Made by a program: the position numbers and the translations under genes. 51,596 bases of DNA, from contig CADDYU010000010.1 in assembly GCA_902810705.1 (NCBI GenBank), positions 1-51,596 on the forward strand, written 5' to 3'. Each line of letters starts with the position of its first letter. The first letter of the stretch is position 1. Positions 46,777 through 51,596 of this stretch are shown piece by piece. Source of the DNA: Methylococcaceae bacterium (GTDB taxonomy: Bacteria; Pseudomonadota; Gammaproteobacteria; Methylococcales; Methylococcaceae). Under the pieces are notes generated by a model. The model made no database searches, was not told the origin of the DNA, and saw only the letters and a list, made by a program, of their open reading frames with translations.

Positions 46777-49404
46777 ATGAACCGAAATAAGGATTCTCAT
46801 TCGGCCGCAATTGATCCTCTGACGCGGGCCGTTTTGAACGCCTGCGAGCAAGGGATGTGCATTCTCGATGGTGCGGGATATGTATTAGCTCTCAATGCAT
46901 CGGCAAAACGTTTGCTGGGCGGTCGAGAGGCGGATTTACTCGGCCGGCCGGTGCTGGCGGATTTAGGCTTGCATCCCGAAACCATGTCCTCGGACGCTTG
47001 GCGGAATCCAGCGCACGCGGATTCGGTCGACTCACGAACGGTTGTTCGATGGCGCCGTCCGGACGGAAGCATTGTCCCCTTACGCTGCCGGATTGATCAC
47101 GTGCTTTGTGGAGGGCAGCGATTGGGCGTGCTGCGTCTTGAGCCCGCCATGCCGTACGTACCCGACGAGTCTGTCTGTGATTTGGAGTCCAACTTCGGAG
47201 CCATCCTGGATACCATCACGGACGCCGTCATCGTCATAGACGAGGCGGGTATCATTCAATTGCTCAATCCGGCGGCGGAGCGCCTGTTCGGGTACCCGCG
47301 GGAGCAGGCGATCGGTCAAAACGTCAAGATGCTGATGCCTTCGCCGGATCGGGAAAGACATGATCAATATCTCGATCATTACCGGCGAACCCACGTGAAA
47401 AAAATCATCGGCGTCGGGCGGGAGGTGATGGGCCTGCGCAAGGATGGGACGGTTTTTCCCATGTATCTCTCGATCGGTGAACTCCAACAAGGCAACCGGC
47501 GGCAGTTCGTGGGCATCATTCATGATCTCACGGCTCGCAAGCAGGCGGAGGACAAGCTGCGGCTCCTGTCCGGCGCTCTGGATCAGAGCCCTGTAGGTGT
47601 CATGATCGTCAATCTCGATGGTCGCATCGAATACGTGAATCGGGGTTTCTCCAGGTTGACCGGCTACGATCCGGAGGAAGTCCTCGGCCGGAATCCTCGT
47701 CTATTTCAATCGAGCCGTGCTCTCGAGGGCGATGTCAGAGTGTGGGAAAAGCTGCAGGCGGGTGAAGAGTGGCACGGCGAAATTCAGGCTCTGAAGAAAA
47801 GCGGCGAGCTTTACTGGGCTTTGGAAACCCTTACGCCAATCCGCGACAGCGCCGGCAAGGTGACCCGCTTTCTCGCCATGCAGCAAGATATCACTCAGCA
47901 AAAACATGATCGGGACGCGCTGCAGGAAAGCGAGGAGCGATTCCGCCTGGTGGCCGAAATGGTCGGTGAATGGCTTTGGGAGCAGGATGCCTCAGGCCGT
48001 TACCTCTATAGCAGCGCCGCGGTTCGAGACATTCTGGGCTACTCTCCGGAAGAGATCGTCGGCAAGCACTACTTGGAATTGATGACGGACGAGGACCGTC
48101 GGCTTTGGTCCAAAACCCCCGCCGAGCGCATTACGGCGCCTTTCCGTAAATTGGTCAATCATTACCGCCACCGCAACGGAAACGAGGTTTATACCGAATC
48201 CACCGGAGCACCGCTGTTCGATGCGGAGGGCCGGGTGCTCAAGTGGCGCGGCATGGATCAGGACATTACCGCCCGCAAGTGCTTCGAGGATGCCTTGCGG
48301 CTGCGTGACCGGGCCATGGAAGCCGCCAGCGTAGGCATCGCCATCGCCGATGCGCGGCAGCGAGGCTATCCGAACATCTACGTTAATCCAGCCCTCTGCC
48401 GCCTCACCGGCTATTCGCGGGAGGAACTGCTGGGGAGAAGCTTGCGGATACTCCAAGGGCCCGAGACGGACGAAGTTGCTCGGGAAAAAATCCGCCGCGC
48501 CTTGGAGGAAGGCACTCCCTGTGAGGTGATTCTCAGAAATTACCGCAAGGATGGCACGGCGTTCTGGAACGAATTGCTCCTGGCGCCCGTTTATGATGAG
48601 GAGGGCGTCTTGACTCACTATATCGGCATCCAAACCGACGTGAGCGAGCGGCGGCGAGCGGAAGAGGAACGCCATGAGCTAGAAATCGCCAAGCAGATTC
48701 AGTTGTCGCTGCTGCCGAAAAGGCCCTTGCAACTCCGCGGGATCGAAATTGCGGGCATCTGCGTGCCGGCGACCCACGTCGGCGGCGATTATTTCGATTT
48801 TTTCGACTATGACGACAACGTCGATATTGTGATCGCCGACGTGTCGGGCCACAGCGTCGGCGCCGCCCTCATCATGGCGGAAATGCGCAGTACCCTGAAG
48901 GCTGAAATCCGGCGGAACCGAAATGAGCCTTCCAGCACCGCCGACATTCTGGCCACTATCAACGAGGTCCTGTATGGCGATTTAAGCGGGGCGGAGTTCT
49001 TCATTACCATGTTCTACCTGCGTTATGAGCTGGAAACCCGGCGGCTGCGCTATGCCAATGCTGGCCATAATCGGGCGTTATTGCTACGGCAAAATGCAAG
49101 CAGCTGTGTCCAATTAGACGCTGATGGCTTGATTCTTGGGGTCAGGCGCGGAGTGGTCTTCGAGGAAAAGGGATTGGCCCTCGAATCTGGAGATCGCTTG
49201 CTCCTGTACACGGATGGCGCCATTGAAGCCCAGAACGAGGGAGGGGAGTTCTATGGCCTATCACGTTTATGTGACGCCTTCAACGCTCATCGCTCGCATG
49301 CTCCCGAAGCCATGCTCCGGTTATTGTTGGATGAACTGCGGGTGTTTCGAGGCAAGCCTGAATTCCAGGACGACATTAGTATGGTTGCCGTTCAGGTTGC
49401 CTGA
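46777..49404 (+). CDS. Multi-PAS sensor with PP2C/SpoIIE-type serine phosphatase output
   Basis: 875 residues, soluble. Five PAS-like units: about 14-125, 132-255, 262-376, 382-502 and 508-625, then a short coiled coil and a PP2C/RsbU phosphatase domain (about 655-875) with metal-binding GGDYFDFF, ADVSGHSVGAAL, DGAIEAQN and DDIS. The second PAS is FixL-like: RHDQYL keeps the heme-ligand His (His195) and IIGVGR the distal Arg (Arg215). The fifth is LOV-like (GRSLRILQGPETD, NYRKDGTAFWN), but the photoactive Cys is Leu556. The output presumably dephosphorylates an anti-sigma antagonist; no such partner is in the window. Confidence 0.92.
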   Translation: MNRNKDSHSAAIDPLTRAVLNACEQGMCILDGAGYVLALNASAKRLLGGREADLLGRPVLADLGLHPETMSSDAWRNPAHADSVDSRTVVRWRRPDGSIVPLRCRIDHVLCGGQRLGVLRLEPAMPYVPDESVCDLESNFGAILDTITDAVIVIDEAGIIQLLNPAAERLFGYPREQAIGQNVKMLMPSPDRERHDQYLDHYRRTHVKKIIGVGREVMGLRKDGTVFPMYLSIGELQQGNRRQFVGIIHDLTARKQAEDKLRLLSGALDQSPVGVMIVNLDGRIEYVNRGFSRLTGYDPEEVLGRNPRLFQSSRALEGDVRVWEKLQAGEEWHGEIQALKKSGELYWALETLTPIRDSAGKVTRFLAMQQDITQQKHDRDALQESEERFRLVAEMVGEWLWEQDASGRYLYSSAAVRDILGYSPEEIVGKHYLELMTDEDRRLWSKTPAERITAPFRKLVNHYRHRNGNEVYTESTGAPLFDAEGRVLKWRGMDQDITARKCFEDALRLRDRAMEAASVGIAIADARQRGYPNIYVNPALCRLTGYSREELLGRSLRILQGPETDEVAREKIRRALEEGTPCEVILRNYRKDGTAFWNELLLAPVYDEEGVLTHYIGIQTDVSERRRAEEERHELEIAKQIQLSLLPKRPLQLRGIEIAGICVPATHVGGDYFDFFDYDDNVDIVIADVSGHSVGAALIMAEMRSTLKAEIRRNRNEPSSTADILATINEVLYGDLSGAEFFITMFYLRYELETRRLRYANAGHNRALLLRQNASSCVQLDADGLILGVRRGVVFEEKGLALESGDRLLLYTDGAIEAQNEGGEFYGLSRLCDAFNAHRSHAPEAMLRLLLDELRVFRGKPEFQDDISMVAVQVA

Positions 49405-50202
49405 AGCGCGATCCATAATCATTTAGAGATGGCCCCTTTAATTTAAGGTAGGATGCATCGCCACCAGCAAGGCCAATTACCTCCTCAGCCTGCTCTAATT
49501 TTTCTCGCGGTTTCTACACCGGCCTCATAAGAGTCACCCCTCGCTCTCATATCATCTCGACTCAAACTCTTCGCGCGCTGTTGAATCTGGTGCTTTTCCG
49601 TTCGGTTCTTGATAGTGGCATGTGCTTTGCTAATAAAAACTAGCAAGGCCATAAAAGCGCTAAGATTTTAATGTCCCAAGGGGGCAAGATGTGTTCGTAA
49701 CATAACTGGTAATCCGTATGTTTCCGTATGCATTCTAATGCGGGAACTTGTTATAAGAATTTGAAGCTAAATCTTTGGTGGGATACCTTGTCGAGTAAGG
49801 TCTGTATCTAAAATGTTATATTTTATGCCCCAAATTTGGCAAAATCTGCAGGACATGAAAATATTTCAAGGTATGGCGATCAAGGACCAGATAGCTATAA
49901 ATTAAATGTAAATGTAAAAAATAGTCCATAGGTCAAGAATTTACGAGATTGGACATTAACTGTGAAATATCAGTTATTCATGGGATGAAAATGCAGAGAT
50001 CTTTCATTATTAAGTTTCTTTAAATCGTGACTGCTTCTTCGGCAGCATGTGGAGAACCGAGCCTGATTCCTACTTTCACACGGCAGTCTCTCGTCTGTCA
50101 TTCTAGAATGATAAAAACCAATATTTTTTCTGTCTGCTTAACCCAGATCACCATAGTGGTCAGTCCAGACCATCACCGAGGTATATCACGGGAGGTAAAG
50201 AT
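49405..50202. other. Roughly 800-base AT-rich region without a recognisable gene
   Basis: From about 49620 to 50010 it is far richer in A and T than the rest. It contains a direct repeat TCCGTATG (49713-49720, 49723-49730), and GGTC-N6-GACC (50158-50171) about 30 bases before the LuxR-type gene. Only short open frames (for example 30 codons at 49814) are present, none convincing. Confidence 0.55.
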
Positions 50203-51030
50203 ATGACTTCCGGCATTAGGGGCGACGAATGCTTTACATATGTAGGCAAGGCAGATAGCACCCAAGAAAAGCGCTGTGAGGGAGCTTCTGGCTATTCCGT
50301 TGGTGGCGTATTTAAAACTCCCGGGGCATACCGGGCCGAGAGTCATGGAACCGGTATCGTCCTCATCGATCCGCAGCCACGAACGCGGGCATTAATCTCA
50401 CACCTGCTATCCGGTGATTCCTCCGCCAAGCGCCGCTCGGAAGATCTCACGGTATGGCCTGTCGCGAGTTTCGAGGAGTTTTTATTGGCGCCTTTGAGGG
50501 AGGGCAAAGCGGCGCTAATTGTCCTTAATCGAGGCGCCTTGTGCCCTTTCGACGAGGAAGCGCGAGTGGACTATACACGACTACGGAATGAATTCCCTGG
50601 CGTGCCCATCGTTGTCTTATCGGATTGTTTGAACCCCAAGCATATTCTTGGTGCTTTGCGCAACGGGGTACGTGGATATATTCCGTCGGCACTTCCGTCA
50701 CCAATGGTGATACAGGTAATACGCCTGGTTCTCGCAGGCGGCACTTTCATTCCGCCTAGCGTGTTGGCTAATCCTGAGGAGAGTGCCGGTGGGACCTTCA
50801 TGCCAGTTCCCGAGAATAGGGAGCTTGCGTGTGAATTTACACCCCGCCAAACTGAAGTGTTCGAATTGCTGAGGCAGGGCAAGTCCAACAAAGTCATCGC
50901 CTATGAGCTTCGAATGCAGGAAAGTACGGTCAAGGTTCACGTGCGTCAAATCATGCGTAAGCTCAAGGCTATTAATCGAACGCATGCCGTATTCCTGGTC
51001 AACCGCATGGGTCAAGGTGGTTTGAATTAA
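50203..51030 (+). CDS. LuxR-family regulator with degenerate receiver domain
   Basis: 275 residues, start fixed by GGGAGG before the ATG. A 48-residue N-terminal extension, a receiver-like domain (about 50-190) and a LuxR helix-turn-helix (EFTPRQTEVFELLRQGKSNK... STVKVHVRQIMRKLKAINRT, about 211-262). The receiver lacks key residues: the phospho-acceptor position in ALIVLN is Asn109, the acidic pair is reduced to one Asp (LIDPQ), and the conserved Lys after GYI is missing. It is thus probably not controlled by phosphorylation. Confidence 0.88.
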   Translation: MTSGIRGDECFTYVGKADSTQEKRCEGASGYSVGGVFKTPGAYRAESHGTGIVLIDPQPRTRALISHLLSGDSSAKRRSEDLTVWPVASFEEFLLAPLREGKAALIVLNRGALCPFDEEARVDYTRLRNEFPGVPIVVLSDCLNPKHILGALRNGVRGYIPSALPSPMVIQVIRLVLAGGTFIPPSVLANPEESAGGTFMPVPENRELACEFTPRQTEVFELLRQGKSNKVIAYELRMQESTVKVHVRQIMRKLKAINRTHAVFLVNRMGQGGLN

Positions 51031-51370
51031 CGTTGTCCATGGCCTTAGGCCAGAAGATCGATTCCTCCGGGGAACGTTTCAGAGAAAAACCAAATCGAAT
51101 TCATAAGCGCAACAGGCGGTTTATCAGAGCATGTCGAAGGGATCGCGGCGTGATCCCGCCTTTCGGCTACTCGACCGTATGACTTTTGTATCTGGCGCGA
51201 ACTGGCCAATTCGGGGCTGCAGCAAGTTGCATCACTGGCCCACCTGCCCAAGGTCAAGGGGGACGAGAAAAAAGTAGGCCAAAGCCTGCTGTTTGTCTGC
51301 CAGAGATCGGCTGATGCCCCATAGGAAAATGCTCTGAAGCTTAAGCGCTCTGTAACAGGAGGAATGCTAC
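51031..51370. other. Non-coding spacer
   Basis: No convincing gene. It contains GGGATC/GATCCC (about 51133-51152) as a hairpin without U-tract, and an open stretch at 51150-51323 without a start codon that may be a gene remnant. Confidence 0.4.
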
Positions 51371-51596
51371 GTGCGCCATAGGTCAGCGACTTTTTTCACG
51401 GCTCTGTTTGTCATGTCGCTACTAGCCGTGGAGTTGGTGTTTGCCGGTGCTGATAGGTACGGCGATGGTCGCGAAATTCAGAAAGCGGAACCGCGGGACG
51501 GCGAAAACGCACAAGCTGAGTCCGAAAGCAAGCGCGATAGGCAGGATCGGACGAGTACAACCCCGAAGCGGGGTGGCGACAGGGGCGCTAAGGGGG
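51371..51596 (+). CDS. N-terminal part of a small secreted, highly charged protein (runs off window)
   Basis: Starts with GTG at 51371, preceded by AGGAGG eight bases upstream, a perfect ribosome site. The 75 codons visible encode a signal peptide (RHRSATFFTALFVMSLLAVE, then LVFA before GADRY) and a mature region rich in Arg, Lys, Asp and Glu with no hydrophobic stretch. Not recognised. No stop before the window end. Confidence 0.7.
   Translation, partial: MRHRSATFFTALFVMSLLAVELVFAGADRYGDGREIQKAEPRDGENAQAESESKRDRQDRTSTTPKRGGDRGAKG

Noticed and set aside
49814-49906. 30-codon open frame in the AT-rich gap
   Set aside because: No ribosome site and length expected by chance in AT-rich DNA.
51045-51257. 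70-codon minus-strand open frame
   Set aside because: No family-like sequence; spans a hairpin in a non-coding spacer.
1-51596. CRISPR array, insertion sequence or prophage
   Set aside because: No regularly spaced repeats, transposase motifs or integrase found on either strand.

Overview
The window comes from a GC-rich proteobacterium, most likely a gammaproteobacterial methylotroph or methanotroph (Methylococcales-like). The evidence is the full gammaproteobacterial order of the division and cell wall (dcw) cluster with lpxC and secA behind it, next to three genes of the tetrahydromethanopterin/methanofuran C1 pathway, and a lanthanide-type (XoxF) PQQ methanol dehydrogenase operon. The taxonomic call is inference; no rRNA or tRNA gene is present.

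Layout. 1-464: 3' part of a CRP/FNR-type regulator with an apparent frameshift. 485-2143: ArnT/PMT-like glycosyltransferase. 2216-8296 (minus): opdA, argJ, secA, with dciA divergent at 8432. 8961-27625 (minus): lpxC and the complete dcw cluster mraZ-rsmH-ftsL-ftsI-murE-murF-mraY-murD-ftsW-murG-murC-murB-ddl-ftsQ-ftsA-ftsZ, most junctions being 1-4 base stop/start overlaps. mraZ has a near-consensus sigma70 promoter followed by four GTGG repeats with an exact 10-bp period, as expected for an autoregulatory MraZ operator. 28046-30872 (plus): DHPS-like TIGR00284 protein, DUF447 protein and MfnB, all linked to C1-carrier cofactor synthesis. 30956-31462: decayed GNAT acetyltransferase gene.

31914-38726 (minus) is the most striking block. 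It is one tightly overlapping operon encoding XoxF methanol dehydrogenase, a XoxJ/MoxJ-like periplasmic binding protein, a cytochrome c lipoprotein, and subunits II (with a fused cytochrome c), I and III of a caa3-type oxidase. On paper this is a self-contained methanol-to-oxygen electron chain.

38892-51596 is a mixed accessory region: CPBP protease, SRPBCC protein, CYTH phosphatase, LysR regulator divergent from a frameshifted SnoaL/DUF4440 gene, Fe superoxide dismutase between two good terminators, an unrecognised His/Asp-rich protein, DUF2076 protein, SDR oxidoreductase, exosortase-associated TIGR04073 protein, and an 875-residue sensor phosphatase. That sensor carries a FixL-like heme-type PAS and a LOV-like domain without the photoactive cysteine. 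An AT-rich gap, a LuxR-type regulator with a degenerate receiver and the start of a small secreted protein follow.

How they work together: the left half is housekeeping envelope growth and division. The middle supplies C1 cofactors and methanol oxidation coupled to respiration. The right end holds stress and signalling functions (SOD, PAS-PP2C, LuxR) that plausibly respond to oxygen or redox state.
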